A stretch of DNA of 64,000 nucleotides from Lachnospiraceae bacterium (GCA_017962825.1 JAGCUO010000152.1:1-64000); one strand, 5' to 3'; shown: positions 18,443 through 27,750, numbered from the stretch's first letter. Notes: generated by a model not told the origin, from the sequence alone. Numbers and translations are program-made.

Positions 18443-19228
18443 TTAATCGAACATTTTCGGCATAAATATTTCCGAATATTTGCTCCAGAACTTCATATCA
18501 TGAATGCCTTCCGACTCTTCATATACATGATCTATACCGGTGTCCGTAAGGAACTTGTGAAACGCTCTGTTGGGCTCCAGAAGAAAGTCTTCCGTTCCGC
18601 ATGCCATGAAGATCTTAGGTATCTTTTTTCCTATAGCTTTAAGTCTCTTTGCCAGAACTTCCGGGTTGTTATCGCTCTCAGACAGCTTTGCCGGTTCTCC
18701 GAAGCACTCGCGGTAATACTCGTAATTGGCCACGGAATTGCCTTTACCCGGCTCCATCTTTGCTACTTCATTATGAATCAGAGCAGATGATAAAGCCGTG
18801 CATACGCCAAAAGTCTCGGGAAACATAAGTGCAGTATGGAGTGCACCGAATCCTCCCATGGAAAAGCCCATGACCGCGGTCTTATCGGGAGTCATAGCTA
18901 TACCGAAAGTATTTCTGATATAGTCTATAAGTTCAATTCCCACATAGGATGCATACTGCCTTCCGGTAGCCTCACCATCCAGCCAGAAACTGTTCTCACC
19001 GGAAGGAGCAACAACAGCGATATTAAGTGAAGCCGCCTGTTCCTTGTTAACCCATATATCTCCATCTCCGGTATATCCGTGAAGAAGAATGATGGTCTTC
19101 ATGTCACCCTTTACGTGTTTCTCATCCTCCCAGGGAATATCATTTCTCTTATCATTGGGGAGAAACATCTTATACTCCACCGTTCTCCTCAAACAATTTG
19201 AAAAAAATCTGATACTAAGGTCTGCCAT
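18443..19228 (-). CDS. Esterase-family alpha/beta hydrolase
   Basis: A 261-residue hydrolase of the esterase D / CE1-like type. IILLHGYTGDGDIW supplies the oxyanion region, GFSMGGFGALH the nucleophile elbow with its Ser, and the C-terminal GIHDMKFW the likely catalytic His; the Asp is probably in ACGTEDFLLEPN. Many such enzymes remove acetyl or feruloyl groups from plant polysaccharides or act on small esters, but no signal peptide is present, so this one is probably intracellular. The start follows GGAGG. It lies 24 bp after an LRR lipoprotein gene in the same direction, so the two may form an operon. Confidence 0.85.
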   Translation of the reverse strand: MADLSIRFFSNCLRRTVEYKMFLPNDKRNDIPWEDEKHVKGDMKTIILLHGYTGDGDIWVNKEQAASLNIAVVAPSGENSFWLDGEATGRQYASYVGIELIDYIRNTFGIAMTPDKTAVMGFSMGGFGALHTALMFPETFGVCTALSSALIHNEVAKMEPGKGNSVANYEYYRECFGEPAKLSESDNNPEVLAKRLKAIGKKIPKIFMACGTEDFLLEPNRAFHKFLTDTGIDHVYEESEGIHDMKFWSKYSEIFMPKMFD

Positions 19229-19252
19229 AAAATCCTCCGATACACTTAAATA

Positions 19253-20278
19253 TCAATCTCTGTAGATATCGTCTATAACATTTTCTCTGAACATTCTGCG
19301 CACCGCCGTGTATCTGGCACCGCTCCTCCATCCCTGATCTACAGAGCCTTCCCCGTTAACCACTATCTGAGCGCCGGGATAGAGCTGCCTGAGACGATAG
19401 CACCCGTCCCCCGATATATATGTATGCTCCATCCAGAGTTTCTTTATATGAGGCATATTGGTCATATACTGAATGCTTCCTACAGGATTGTAACTGATGT
19501 TGAGATCTTCAAGTTCCGTCAGATTTTCCAGAAAAGAAAGATCCGAAACATTATTTGCAAATATCTCCAAATATCTTAACTTGGTACAGTATTGTACTTC
19601 CGACAGATCTGTCAGATGTCTTAAGGTCTCTCCCTCTTTTTCTTTTACATTATCAACCAGAATCAGAACCTTCAGATCAGGCATATACCTGAGAAAAGAA
19701 AGATCCGAGACATAGTTATGTCCGAGATCAAGTGCTACCAGTTCATCGCAGTACTTCAGGTAATACGCATCATCATTGTTCATGTAGTATTCTTCCGCAG
19801 TTGTCTTAAATGTACTGAATGCTACAACATCCGTGCGTATCGTCCAATAATCAAGGACTATCTCCCATACTATTTTGACACCGGGATGTCTGTCCTGAAG
19901 CGATGCATACCCGTCATTATCAAGTCCGCAATCTATCATGACAAGACGGGTCAGATTCGGAAGTGCATCGATGACCGCATCAATATTTATTTCACTTACA
20001 TCAATGTGGGAAATGTCTGCATATTCTGCCTGAGCGTAGATATGATGATCTTTTATCCACTCCAGTGCTTTTTCCTCTTCAGATACAGCCGGTTCATCAT
20101 ATGTATATTCAGATTCGCTTACCTCTTCATAAGTTGAAAGGTCAGTCACCGCCTCCGGATTCGGATCGACATATACAGGTTCTGTTGCAGGGGAAACGTT
20201 TGAACATCCCATCAGGAAAAAAGCGGATAAACAGGATATATATAACTTTATTTTTTTACGCAGATCATATCCAAACAT
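19253..20278 (-). CDS. Leucine-rich repeat lipoprotein
   Basis: A 341-residue exported protein. The N-terminus is basic (LRKKIKLY), followed by a hydrophobic stretch and a lipobox, FLMGC, with Cys near residue 25. After an acidic linker, leucine-rich repeats of the SDLSFLxxxxxLxxLxI type cover about residues 95-290 (for example DISHIDVSEINI, LVALDLGHNYVSDLSFL and LEDLNISYNPVGSIQYM). It is probably a surface protein for protein-protein contact. The downstream esterase gene follows after 24 bp. The tpiA terminator lies upstream, so it should have its own promoter. Confidence 0.82.
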   Translation of the reverse strand: MFGYDLRKKIKLYISCLSAFFLMGCSNVSPATEPVYVDPNPEAVTDLSTYEEVSESEYTYDEPAVSEEEKALEWIKDHHIYAQAEYADISHIDVSEINIDAVIDALPNLTRLVMIDCGLDNDGYASLQDRHPGVKIVWEIVLDYWTIRTDVVAFSTFKTTAEEYYMNNDDAYYLKYCDELVALDLGHNYVSDLSFLRYMPDLKVLILVDNVKEKEGETLRHLTDLSEVQYCTKLRYLEIFANNVSDLSFLENLTELEDLNISYNPVGSIQYMTNMPHIKKLWMEHTYISGDGCYRLRQLYPGAQIVVNGEGSVDQGWRSGARYTAVRRMFRENVIDDIYRD

Positions 20279-20384
20279 AGTCTATCCGGAATTCCTCAAC
20301 TGGTATTGTGATCGATAAGAATAAGAAATCACTTATCATTCTCTAGAAATTATAAGCATTTATCATATCTTTGCATAGACAAAA

Positions 20385-20410
20385 AAAGAGAGATCCGAAG
20401 ATCTCTCTTT
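20385..20410 (-). terminator. Terminator of tpiA
   Basis: An 11-bp stem (AAAGAGAGATC/GATCTCTCTTT) with a 4-base TTCG loop on the minus strand, followed by Ts. Confidence 0.92.
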
Positions 20411-20429
20411 ATAAAATATAGCAGTAAGA

Positions 20430-21176
20430 TTATGCGTTAACGATCTGTCCGAAATCAGGCTTGAGTGAAGCTCCGCCGATAAGTCCGCCGTCAATGTCGG
20501 GCTTGGAAAGAAGCTCTGCTGCATTGCCTGCATTCATGGATCCGCCGTACTGGATACGAACTGCCTCAGCGGTAGCCGCATCATACATCTCGGCAATAAG
20601 ATCACGGATAAGCTTGCAGACTTCCTGAGCCTGATCAGCAGTAGCGGTCTCGCCGGTTCCGATAGCCCAGATAGGCTCATAAGCTATAACAAGCTCTTTA
20701 ACCTGATCTGCGGTAACTCCATCGAGATCCCACTTGATCTGTCTTGCAATCCACTCTTTATAGGTATCAGCCTTACGAAGTGCAAGTGACTCACCGCAGC
20801 AAAGGATGGGCTTTAATCCTGCAGCAAAGGCCTTCTTAACTTTAGCATTGATGAGAACGTCATTCTCGCCAAAGATATCTCTTCTCTCGGAATGTCCGAT
20901 GATGATGTACTCAACACCTGCATCCTTAAGCATGGGAGCTGAAATCTCACCGGTGAAAGCACCCTTGTCTTCGATGTAGAAGTTCTCTGCACCTACATGT
21001 ACATTGGTTCCCTTTACTGCCTCTGCAACGGGAACGATATCGATAGCGGGTACGCAATAAACTACATCTACGGCATCATTCTTAACAAGGTCCTTAAGCT
21101 CTGCACAAAGTGCAACTGCCTCTGAAGGAGTCTTGTTCATCTTCCAGTTGCCGGCAATAATTCTTCTACGTGCCAT
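20430..21176 (-). CDS. tpiA: Triosephosphate isomerase
   Basis: A 248-residue TIM-barrel enzyme that interconverts dihydroxyacetone phosphate and glyceraldehyde 3-phosphate. GNWKMNK holds the substrate Lys, IIGHSERR the catalytic His, and [11 protein letters not shown] the catalytic Glu and loop 6; the phosphate site GGSMNAGN is present. The start is the ATG at 21176 after AAGGAG; a frame open to 21218 adds unrelated residues. It is the last gene of a gap-pgk-tpiA cluster, but a 216-nt palindromic rod separates it from pgk. Confidence 0.97.
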   Translation of the reverse strand: MARRRIIAGNWKMNKTPSEAVALCAELKDLVKNDAVDVVYCVPAIDIVPVAEAVKGTNVHVGAENFYIEDKGAFTGEISAPMLKDAGVEYIIIGHSERRDIFGENDVLINAKVKKAFAAGLKPILCCGESLALRKADTYKEWIARQIKWDLDGVTADQVKELVIAYEPIWAIGTGETATADQAQEVCKLIRDLIAEMYDAATAEAVRIQYGGSMNAGNAAELLSKPDIDGGLIGGASLKPDFGQIVNA

Positions 21177-21202
21177 AATAATTCTCCTTAAAAATTCATC
21201 CC

Positions 21203-21418
21203 GGAAATCTTCATTCAAGTTTTGTTTGCTTGCCTGTGCCTTCGCTTATCGGAGCTCCGATTTCTTACATATTCGAAACCGCCCGAACGCAACTCGCAAC
21301 GCTCGTGCTAATCTGCACGAGCTGCTCGAACAATGCATTCGGGAACCGGTTTCATGTAAGGCATCTGCGCTCCTGCTCAGGCGGGCAGCGCAAACAAAAA
21401 CTTAAACTGAAGATTTCC
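21203..21418. repeat. Giant nested hairpin between pgk and tpiA
   Basis: A 216-bp gene-free stretch whose halves pair along most of the length. The outer arms GGAAATCTTCA/TGAAGATTTCC (21203-21213 with 21408-21418) are perfect. Next come AAGTTTTGTTTGC with GCAAACAAAAACTT, then CTTACAT plus GAAACCG (21264-21281) with CGGTTTCATGTAAG (21347-21360), then CCCGAA with TTCGGG, and an apical 8-bp stem GCTCGTGC/GCACGAGC (21301-21322). No T-run follows, so it is not a simple terminator. It could be a long structured RNA, an mRNA processing site, or a non-autonomous palindromic insertion. Confidence 0.75.
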
Positions 21419-21446
21419 TGAATATAATTGTTAATTCAGAACAATA

Positions 21447-22682
21447 TTACTTGTTGTCTGCTGCGTCTACGCCGGGAAGAACCTTGCCCTCAAGGAACTC
21501 AAGGGAAGCTCCGCCACCGGTGGAGATGTGGCTCATCTTGTCAGCGAAACCAAGCTGGTTAACAGCTGCTGCGGAATCTCCGCCGCCGATGATGGTGGTA
21601 GCATCGGTCTCTGCAAGAGCCTTAGCTACTGCCTTGGTACCTGCTGCAAGAACGGGATTCTCGAATACGCCCATAGGTCCGTTCCAAACAACGGTCTTAG
21701 CGGACTTAACAGCCTCTGCATAAAGAGCTGCGGTCTCAGGTCCGATATCAGCGCCTTCCTTGTCTGCAGGGATAGCGTCAGCCTTAACAACCTCAGTCTT
21801 GATGTCAGGATTGTCGATGGGATCGGGGAATGCATCGATAAGAACGGTGTCAACGGGAAGAAGAAGCTTCTTTCCAGCTGCCTCAGCCTTAGCGATCATC
21901 TCCTTGCAATAATCGATCTTGGACTCGTCAAGGAGTGACTTACCGATCTCATATCCCTTAGCCTTGAGGAAGGTGTAAGCCATTCCGCCGCCGATGATGA
22001 GGGTATCGCACTTCTCGATGAGGTTATTGATAACGTTGAGCTTGTCAGCAACCTTAGCGCCGCCAAGGATAGCTACGAAAGGACGAACGGGATTCTCAAC
22101 AGCATTTCCGAGGAAGTCGATCTCCTTCTGCATGAGATATCCTACAGCACAGTTGCCGCCCTTCTCACGAACATACTTGGTAACAACAGATACGGAAGCG
22201 TGAGCTCTGTGAGATGATCCGAATGCATCGCATACATAATCATCGCAAAGATCGGCAAGCTCTTTAGCAAATGCCTCTCCTGCCTTCTCGGGCTTGGTCT
22301 CTTCTTCCATACGGAAACGGGTATTCTGAAGGAGAATAACATCGCCTTCGTTCATAGCGTTAACAGCTGCAGTGGTAGCTTCGCCGGTAACGGAATAATC
22401 AGCAATGAACTTAACTTCCTTGCCGAGCTTCTCGGAAAGAGCCTTTGCAACAGGTGCAAGAGATTCCTTCTCGTTAGGTCCTTCCTTAACTTTTCCGAGG
22501 TGAGAGCAAAGGATAACCTTTCCGCCGTCGCCTACAAGCTTCTTGATGGTAGGAAGAGCTGCAACGATACGGGTCTCGTCAGTGATCTCACCGGACTTGA
22601 GAGGTACGTTGAAGTCGCATCTTACGAGGACTCTTCTTCCCTTTGCATTAAAATCGTCAACAGATTTCTTGTTTAATGCCAT
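21447..22682 (-). CDS. pgk: Phosphoglycerate kinase
   Basis: A 411-residue enzyme that makes ATP and 3-phosphoglycerate from 1,3-bisphosphoglycerate. The N-terminal domain has [12 protein letters not shown] and [10 protein letters not shown]; the C-terminal nucleotide domain has [20 protein letters not shown] and [11 protein letters not shown]. The ATG at 22682 follows AAGGAG. Only about 30 bp separate it from the gap terminator, which leaves little room for a promoter, so expression probably depends on read-through from gap. Confidence 0.98.
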   Translation of the reverse strand: MALNKKSVDDFNAKGRRVLVRCDFNVPLKSGEITDETRIVAALPTIKKLVGDGGKVILCSHLGKVKEGPNEKESLAPVAKALSEKLGKEVKFIADYSVTGEATTAAVNAMNEGDVILLQNTRFRMEEETKPEKAGEAFAKELADLCDDYVCDAFGSSHRAHASVSVVTKYVREKGGNCAVGYLMQKEIDFLGNAVENPVRPFVAILGGAKVADKLNVINNLIEKCDTLIIGGGMAYTFLKAKGYEIGKSLLDESKIDYCKEMIAKAEAAGKKLLLPVDTVLIDAFPDPIDNPDIKTEVVKADAIPADKEGADIGPETAALYAEAVKSAKTVVWNGPMGVFENPVLAAGTKAVAKALAETDATTIIGGGDSAAAVNQLGFADKMSHISTGGGASLEFLEGKVLPGVDAADNK

Positions 22683-22719
22683 GATACTTCTCCTTAATTG
22701 ATTTTTTTGTTAAAAAAGA

Positions 22720-22740
22720 CCCGGCCCTTGCCGGACCGGG
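22720..22740 (-). terminator. Terminator between gap and pgk
   Basis: An 8-bp GC-rich stem (CCCGGTCC with GGGCCGGG, one G-U pair) followed by six Ts on the minus strand. It probably lets part of the transcripts through to pgk. Confidence 0.85.
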
Positions 22741-22771
22741 CCCTTACTTCATATTTAGGTTTGCTTTCTAA

Positions 22772-23788
22772 TTACTTAAGAAGGCTTCCGAAGTGCTTGA
22801 TGGTACGAACCATCTGGCTGGTGTATGAATTCTCGTTGTCATACCATGAAACAACCTGAACCTGAGTGGTTCCGTTATCAAGAGGAAGAACCATGGTCTG
22901 AGTTGCATCGAAGAGTGATCCGTAGGTCATTCCAACGATATCGCTGGAAACGATCTCATCAACATTGTATCCGAAGCTCTCGTTTGAAGCAGCCTTCATA
23001 GCGTCGTTGATCTGCTCCTTGGTAACGTTTCCTTCAACAACTGCGGTAAGGATAGTTGTTGATCCGGTAGGGGTAGGAACACGCTGAGCAGCTCCGATGA
23101 GCTTTCCGTTGAGCTCAGGGATTACAAGGCCGATAGCCTTAGCAGCACCGGTAGAGTTGGGAACGATGTTGCAAGCAGCTGCACGAGAACGTCTCTTGTC
23201 GCCCTTTCTCTGAGGTCCGTCGAGAGTCATCTGATCGCCGGTGTAAGCGTGGATGGTGCACATGATACCGGACTTGATGGTAGCAAGATCATTGAGAGCC
23301 TTAGCCATAGGAGCAAGGCAGTTGGTGGTGCAAGATGCAGCAGAGATGATCTTGTCATCAGCGGTAAGGGACTGATGGTTTACATTGTAAACGATGGTAG
23401 GAAGGTCGTTTCCTGCAGGAGCAGAAATGATAACGTGCTTAGCGCCTGCATCGATGTGAGCCTGAGCCTTCTCTTTGCTGGTGTAGAAACCGGTGCACTC
23501 AAGCACAACGTCTACTCCGAGCTGTCCCCAAGGAAGATCAGCGGCCTTAGCCTCAGCATAGATGGTGATCTTCTTGCCATCTACAGTGATGCTGTTCTCA
23601 TCGAAAGAAACCTTGTCTGCTAATGCATACTTTCCCTGAGTTGAGTCATACTTAAGGAGATGAGCAAGCATCTCGGGAGAGGTAAGATCGTTGATAGCTA
23701 CGATCTCGAATCCCTCAGCACCAAACATCTGTCTGAATGCAAGACGACCGATACGGCCAAAACCATTGATAGCAACTTTAACTGCCAT
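22772..23788 (-). CDS. gap: Glyceraldehyde-3-phosphate dehydrogenase
   Basis: A 338-residue NAD-dependent GAPDH. The Rossmann start is [17 protein letters not shown], the catalytic Cys lies in [12 protein letters not shown], and [26 protein letters not shown] and [13 protein letters not shown] are typical. NAD specificity is suggested by AINDLT. The ATG at 23788 follows AGGAGG. It is the first gene of the gap-pgk-tpiA cluster. The upstream gap holds a TTGACA sequence inside an inverted repeat. Confidence 0.98.
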   Translation of the reverse strand: MAVKVAINGFGRIGRLAFRQMFGAEGFEIVAINDLTSPEMLAHLLKYDSTQGKYALADKVSFDENSITVDGKKITIYAEAKAADLPWGQLGVDVVLECTGFYTSKEKAQAHIDAGAKHVIISAPAGNDLPTIVYNVNHQSLTADDKIISAASCTTNCLAPMAKALNDLATIKSGIMCTIHAYTGDQMTLDGPQRKGDKRRSRAAACNIVPNSTGAAKAIGLVIPELNGKLIGAAQRVPTPTGSTTILTAVVEGNVTKEQINDAMKAASNESFGYNVDEIVSSDIVGMTYGSLFDATQTMVLPLDNGTTQVQVVSWYDNENSYTSQMVRTIKHFGSLLK

Positions 23789-23823
23789 TTTTAATTCCTC
23801 CTAGAATTATTAAGTTTTTAAAC

Positions 23824-23841
23824 TGACAAAAAACTTTGTCA
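23824..23841. promoter_or_regulatory. Inverted repeat overlapping a TTGACA in front of gap
   Basis: TGACAAA and TTTGTCA arms with a 4-base centre (positions 23824-23841). The minus-strand TTGACA is part of the repeat; no good -10 box stands at 17 bp, so the role (operator or promoter part) is uncertain. Confidence 0.4.
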
Positions 23842-23970
23842 AATTTTTATCAGCCAACGAAATTTATTTTACAAGTTTCACCTGCATAATTCAAGTGAAA
23901 TAAATCGTTTTTTTCGCCTTTATAGATAACGTCAGTTATCAGTAACCACGCTGTTTTCAAAGAATTCGGA

Positions 23971-24462
23971 TCACTGTCTCTTTCCGCAGCTGGGGCAGAA
24001 TGAAGAATCCTCTTCAAGGTTAGCTCCGCAAGCCTTACATCTGGGGCGTGAAGCGGGACGCATAACCTTCTCTTTTTCCTCAGTTTTGGAAGGGAACTTA
24101 TATCCGCACATATTACAGAAACGGCTGGCAAGAACGACTTCGTTCTCACACTCGGGACATCTCTTGAGTCCCTTGGCAGCGAGTTCATCCGCAATAATCG
24201 TGTCAATCCTGTTTATGATAGTGTTGATTCTCTGAATCTGATCGTTGAAAAGAGATGCTCTGGGAACTTCTCTGGGACCCTTGCCGTTCTGTCCACAGCA
24301 CTCCTTGTAGAATTTCTGACCGAGCTCGGTATAAACGGACTCAAGCTCTGATTTCAGTTCTTCTTTTTCCGCTGTTTTATCGACATGAGATGCTGCAGTC
24401 ATCTTCTTCTTGCTGTCGAAATCAACAACTACTTCTTCTGCGCTCAAAACCTTTTCTTCCAT
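23971..24462 (-). CDS. Double zinc-ribbon protein
   Basis: A 163-residue soluble protein. Residues 1-95 are charged and helical, with a possible coiled coil around NDQIQRINTIINRIDTIIADE. Two zinc ribbons follow: CPEC...CNMC (about 102-120) and CKAC...CPSC (about 142-159). The ATG at 24462 follows AGGAGG. It probably binds a partner or nucleic acid; no enzyme motif is seen. It is transcribed away from the PHP phosphatase gene. Confidence 0.72.
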   Translation of the reverse strand: MEEKVLSAEEVVVDFDSKKKMTAASHVDKTAEKEELKSELESVYTELGQKFYKECCGQNGKGPREVPRASLFNDQIQRINTIINRIDTIIADELAAKGLKRCPECENEVVLASRFCNMCGYKFPSKTEEKEKVMRPASRPRCKACGANLEEDSSFCPSCGKRQ

Positions 24463-24566
24463 AATACCCTCCTAAAAAAATTGTCAGGAAAACCGTCCCT
24501 CTTATTTCCCCGTCGAGAGACAGCGAAAATATTATACCATTCAATATAAAATTATAAAAGGAATGC

Positions 24567-24578
24567 AATTGTACAATT
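24567..24578. promoter_or_regulatory. 12-bp palindrome in a divergent intergenic region
   Basis: AATTGTACAATT is a perfect palindrome between the divergent zinc-ribbon and PHP genes, near a TAAAAT -10-like box that faces the PHP gene. Possible operator. Confidence 0.3.
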
Positions 24579-24648
24579 ATTAATGGTAAAATATCAGCAC
24601 ATTTACTTAAAAACTCATTTTTTTAATCTAGTTTTCGGAGGTACTTAA

Positions 24649-25482
24649 ATGCCAATTCTTGCAGACTGTCACATGCATTCTCACCACTCAGGCGACTCGG
24701 ATGCTTCAATGGAGTCAATGATCGAAAGCGCCATCAATGCGGGCCTTGAGACAATTTCTTTTACCGAGCATCAGGATTTCGATTATCCCAAATCTCCCGA
24801 GGGCGAAGAAGAATATTGTGATGAAAATGCTTTTATGTTAAATGCTGACTCTTATCTCTATGAACTTCTGAGCATGAGGGAAAAATACAAAGATAAGATC
24901 CGTATCGAATTCGGACTTGAGGTGGGGCTTCAGCAAAGCTGTGTTAAGAATAATCTCATCTTCTGCAGAGACCATGAATATGATTTCATCATTGCTTCTC
25001 TGCATGTAGTCGTTGGAAAAGACCCTTACTACAAATCTTTTTTTGATGGCCGTTCCGAAAAAGAAGCCCTAAGAGAATACTTCACGGAGTATCTCGAGAA
25101 TATCAAGAAGTTCCACAACTTCGATGTTATCGGTCATCTGGATTACATGGTCAGATATCTTCCCAGTGGAACCAGAGAATATGACTATTCCGAGTACGGT
25201 GACATCATCGATGAGATCTTCAAACATCTGATCGAAAATGAAAAAGGAATCGAGATCAACACAAAAGCCATGAGCAAAGGAATGAAGGAATTCCATCCCG
25301 CCATGGCAGCACTTAAGAGGTACAAAGAACTTGGCGGTGAGATCGTCACCATAGGCTCGGATGCTCATAAACCCGAGAATGTTGCGGATCACTTTGATAA
25401 AGTACCCGATGTATTAAAAGAAGCCGGTTTCAAGTACTACTGCATCTACGAAAACAGATTGCCTGAATATCACAAACTGTAA
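24649..25482 (+). CDS. PHP-domain histidinol-phosphatase
   Basis: A 277-residue metal-dependent phosphatase of the PHP superfamily, HisK/HisJ type. Metal ligands appear in DCHMHSHHSGD at the N-terminus, FTEHQDF near residue 38, the FGLEVG block, IASLHVV, IGHLDYMVRYL and the C-terminal GSDAHKPEN. HisK-type enzymes remove phosphate from histidinol phosphate in histidine synthesis. No other his genes are in the window, so the substrate is assumed from the family. The ATG at 24649 follows CGGAGG. It shares a bidirectional terminator with the convergent XRE gene. Confidence 0.85.
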   Translation: MPILADCHMHSHHSGDSDASMESMIESAINAGLETISFTEHQDFDYPKSPEGEEEYCDENAFMLNADSYLYELLSMREKYKDKIRIEFGLEVGLQQSCVKNNLIFCRDHEYDFIIASLHVVVGKDPYYKSFFDGRSEKEALREYFTEYLENIKKFHNFDVIGHLDYMVRYLPSGTREYDYSEYGDIIDEIFKHLIENEKGIEINTKAMSKGMKEFHPAMAALKRYKELGGEIVTIGSDAHKPENVADHFDKVPDVLKEAGFKYYCIYENRLPEYHKL

Positions 25483-25498
25483 TCTGCCATTAAAAAAA

Positions 25499-25530
25499 AT
25501 ACCCATCGGTGCATTTGCACCAATGGGTAT
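25499..25530. terminator. Bidirectional terminator between the PHP and XRE genes
   Basis: A 14-bp stem with one mismatch (ATACCCAT-GGTGC and its complement, ATTT loop) with a run of Ts on one side and As on the other, between convergent genes. Confidence 0.92.
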
Positions 25531-25534
25531 TTTT

Positions 25535-26683
25535 TTATCTGCCATCATATTCACAACATCCATCAAAGAGCTTAGATCTGACAGCATAAATACAAAACCG
25601 ATCAAGTGAAGTACCGTTCTCAAAATCATACTCGGACGGATCCGACTTAAGATAATCTCTGTACTCCGATAACTCTTCATAATCGGGATAACCTAAAAGC
25701 ACATATATTATACGATTGTCTTCATCATCTATAAGGGCATACTCATAATTGTGGGTATAACCGTCTATTGCAATATATGCCGGATAATTATACATATCCT
25801 CATCATAGATAACGGACTGAGTAATATCTTCTTCCCCGTCACTTACCGTACATGTAATTTCCGATATACGTTCTATTTCTTCGACAAATTCTTCATCGGA
25901 ATACACAGCCGTTAAGAAAAACGATCCATCGGTATCGAGAAGTCCGGTTTTATACTCGTACCAAAACTCAGCATCTTCAGCTTCATCAAGATCATCCGGG
26001 AACAGGAAAAAGTGGGAAGTCATATCTCCCGAAAATTCTTCTACCAAATATGACCTATCGTAATTCTCGATTCCCTCGACCCGTTTCATGGGATTTACAA
26101 AGTCAAAAACCAGAAATGCGAGTACAAACAGAAGCCCAAATATGTACCTGAGTACGATCAGTAATATTATTGCGATAAATACTATGATCAGCACTGTTAA
26201 TTTCCTGTTGTTGGCAATCCTTCGAAGCAGCCCCGTAACATACAATGTCAGTACCATCATGGATAAAAGTGCGGTAAAGGATAACAATACCGTCACAAGC
26301 GATGTACCTGAAGGCTCATAATTTACACATGTAAAAATGGTAGCAGCCGACATCGCTATAATACCGATTATTCCGAAAAACTGAGCAAATCGCAGCAGCC
26401 TGCTTTTTTCGGCATCAGCATAAACCGCCATTTTTTCGGCGGTATCTCTTATATCTTCATTCATCATCTCGCTTTTTTTCTCTCCTTCGATAATTTCTCT
26501 GACATCCACGTCGTAGAAATCCGCAATATCAACAAGAAGGGAAATGTCAGGCATATTCGAGCCTGTTTCCCATCTGGATACGGTTCTACCCGAAACGCCG
26601 ATTTTTTCTGCAAATTCTTCCTGGGTAATTCCTTTTTCTTTTCTTAGCTTTTTTAAAAAATGTCCGATCTTAGACTGATCCAC
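25535..26683 (-). CDS. XRE-family regulator with membrane helices
   Basis: A 382-residue protein. The N-terminal helix-turn-helix (about 6-62) is of the XRE/Cro type (LRKEKGITQEEFAEKIGVS, TVSRWETG). After a charged linker, about four hydrophobic helices follow (near 97-205), and then an acidic C-terminal domain of 170 residues that probably faces outside. Such one-component membrane regulators may read an envelope signal; the signal here is unknown. The start follows AGGAGG. Two copies of a 10-bp direct repeat lie upstream and could be its operator. Confidence 0.82.
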   Translation of the reverse strand: MDQSKIGHFLKKLRKEKGITQEEFAEKIGVSGRTVSRWETGSNMPDISLLVDIADFYDVDVREIIEGEKKSEMMNEDIRDTAEKMAVYADAEKSRLLRFAQFFGIIGIIAMSAATIFTCVNYEPSGTSLVTVLLSFTALLSMMVLTLYVTGLLRRIANNRKLTVLIIVFIAIILLIVLRYIFGLLFVLAFLVFDFVNPMKRVEGIENYDRSYLVEEFSGDMTSHFFLFPDDLDEAEDAEFWYEYKTGLLDTDGSFFLTAVYSDEEFVEEIERISEITCTVSDGEEDITQSVIYDEDMYNYPAYIAIDGYTHNYEYALIDDEDNRIIYVLLGYPDYEELSEYRDYLKSDPSEYDFENGTSLDRFCIYAVRSKLFDGCCEYDGR

Positions 26684-26728
26684 CTGGAATACCTCCTTTC
26701 ATTTGCAGAATAAAAAAACTATCGAAAT

Positions 26729-26768
26729 ATTTACACGACACAAAGCGAGAAATGCCGTATTTACACGA
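26729..26768. promoter_or_regulatory. Two direct repeats upstream of the XRE gene
   Basis: ATTTACACGA occurs at 26729-26738 and 26759-26768, exactly 30 bp apart (about three helical turns), 46-85 bp upstream of the XRE start. Candidate autoregulatory operator. Confidence 0.4.
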
Positions 26769-26810
26769 TTAGACAACCTTGTCCTTAAAGCTTTTAATCA
26801 TGATATCGGT

Positions 26811-27473
26811 TCATAGAACCGTAAGTATATTCTCAGAAACGCGAAACTTTATATTTCGTCCGGCATATGTAAGCCCATAAATTCTGTCAGGATCATTTTG
26901 ATATGAGGGTCTCGGATCAAGCGAAAGAATCTCTCTAAGCCCCTTTGCCTCCTCGGGAGTGAACTGATCAAGAATCGAATCGGGAATATTTACTTCCAAA
27001 ACGTGATTTATATTTTCTTCCTTCTGCGCAAATCCGCCCTTTACTTCAGGAAAAGCATCCGCATAAGGAAGATAGGGCTTTACGTCATAAATTTCCGTTC
27101 CATCGGTCATATCCGCACCGGACACGACTATCTCCATTAAGCCGTCATCCCTTTTGCCAATCGCCTCAATCTTAACATTGGTCAGTCCGAGATGATTCGG
27201 TCTGAAGGGAGAACGGGTTGCAAATACGCCCATATAAGTATTTCCTCCAAGTCTCGGAGGTCTTACTTTAGCCCTGAATGTATCGTCTTCTTTCACATCA
27301 AATTTCCAGATGATCCAAAGTCTCTCAAATTCCTCAAGCCCTTCAAATGCCGCCGGATCCGAATACTCTTTCTCGAAAACAATCCGTCCCATAAGATGCG
27401 GAGCCAGACCGCTCTGTCTCGGCACTCCAAACTTCTCAGGCAATGCACTTTTATACGTCGCAATTCTCTTCAT
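26811..27473 (-). CDS. trmO: tRNA (t6A37) N6-methyltransferase TrmO
   Basis: A 220-residue protein of the TrmO (TsaA) family, which uses SAM to methylate N6 of threonylcarbamoyladenosine 37 in tRNA-Thr. Family blocks are FGVPRQSGLAP, ERLWIIWKF, VRPPRLGG, GVFATRSPFRPNHLGL and VKPYLPYADA. The C-terminal region with DPRPSYQNDPDRIYGL is also typical. The ATG at 27473 follows AGGGTGAATC. It lies behind two long hairpins downstream of mnmA; the shared theme is tRNA modification. Confidence 0.95.
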   Translation of the reverse strand: MKRIATYKSALPEKFGVPRQSGLAPHLMGRIVFEKEYSDPAAFEGLEEFERLWIIWKFDVKEDDTFRAKVRPPRLGGNTYMGVFATRSPFRPNHLGLTNVKIEAIGKRDDGLMEIVVSGADMTDGTEIYDVKPYLPYADAFPEVKGGFAQKEENINHVLEVNIPDSILDQFTPEEAKGLREILSLDPRPSYQNDPDRIYGLTYAGRNIKFRVSENILTVL

Positions 27474-27495
27474 GATTCACCCTATTACATTCAAA

Positions 27496-27548
27496 GCCGC
27501 CTGCAATGATATTTTGCCGTGCACTTACAAAATATCATTGCAGGCGGC
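27496..27548. repeat. Perfect 21-bp inverted repeat in the trmO leader
   Basis: Arms 27496-27516 and 27528-27548 are exact complements (GCCGCCTGCAATGATATTTTG and its complement) with an 11-base loop. The 3' end on the minus strand is 22 bp before the trmO ATG. No T-run follows, so it is not a standard terminator. It may be an mRNA leader element or a palindromic insertion. Confidence 0.8.
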
Positions 27549-27584
27549 CTTGTATTATGGGAGCTACATAAAAATCTTAAAACA

Positions 27585-27741
27585 GAGCGGTATAGGTGAT
27601 GAAGATTTCATAAGCGGACCCTTGTTTTGTCGTCGGTACTTAACGAATGCGAGCTGTGCGAAGCATGAGTTTAGTACCGCTACGGCAAAACGCGGAGACG
27701 CGAGTCGTGTCCGTGCTGAAACTTCATCGACTATGCCGCTC
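27585..27741. repeat. Giant nested hairpin downstream of mnmA
   Basis: A 157-bp palindromic stretch. Outer arms 27585-27610 and 27717-27741 (GAGCGG...TTTCA with TGAAA...CCGCTC) pair with a few G-U pairs and one bulge. Inside, GGAC pairs with GTCC, TTTTG with CAAAA, and CGGTACT with AGTACCG. It starts 10 bp after the mnmA stop. The architecture resembles the pgk-tpiA element but the sequence is different. Confidence 0.7.
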
Positions 27742-27750
27742 GTGATTTAT

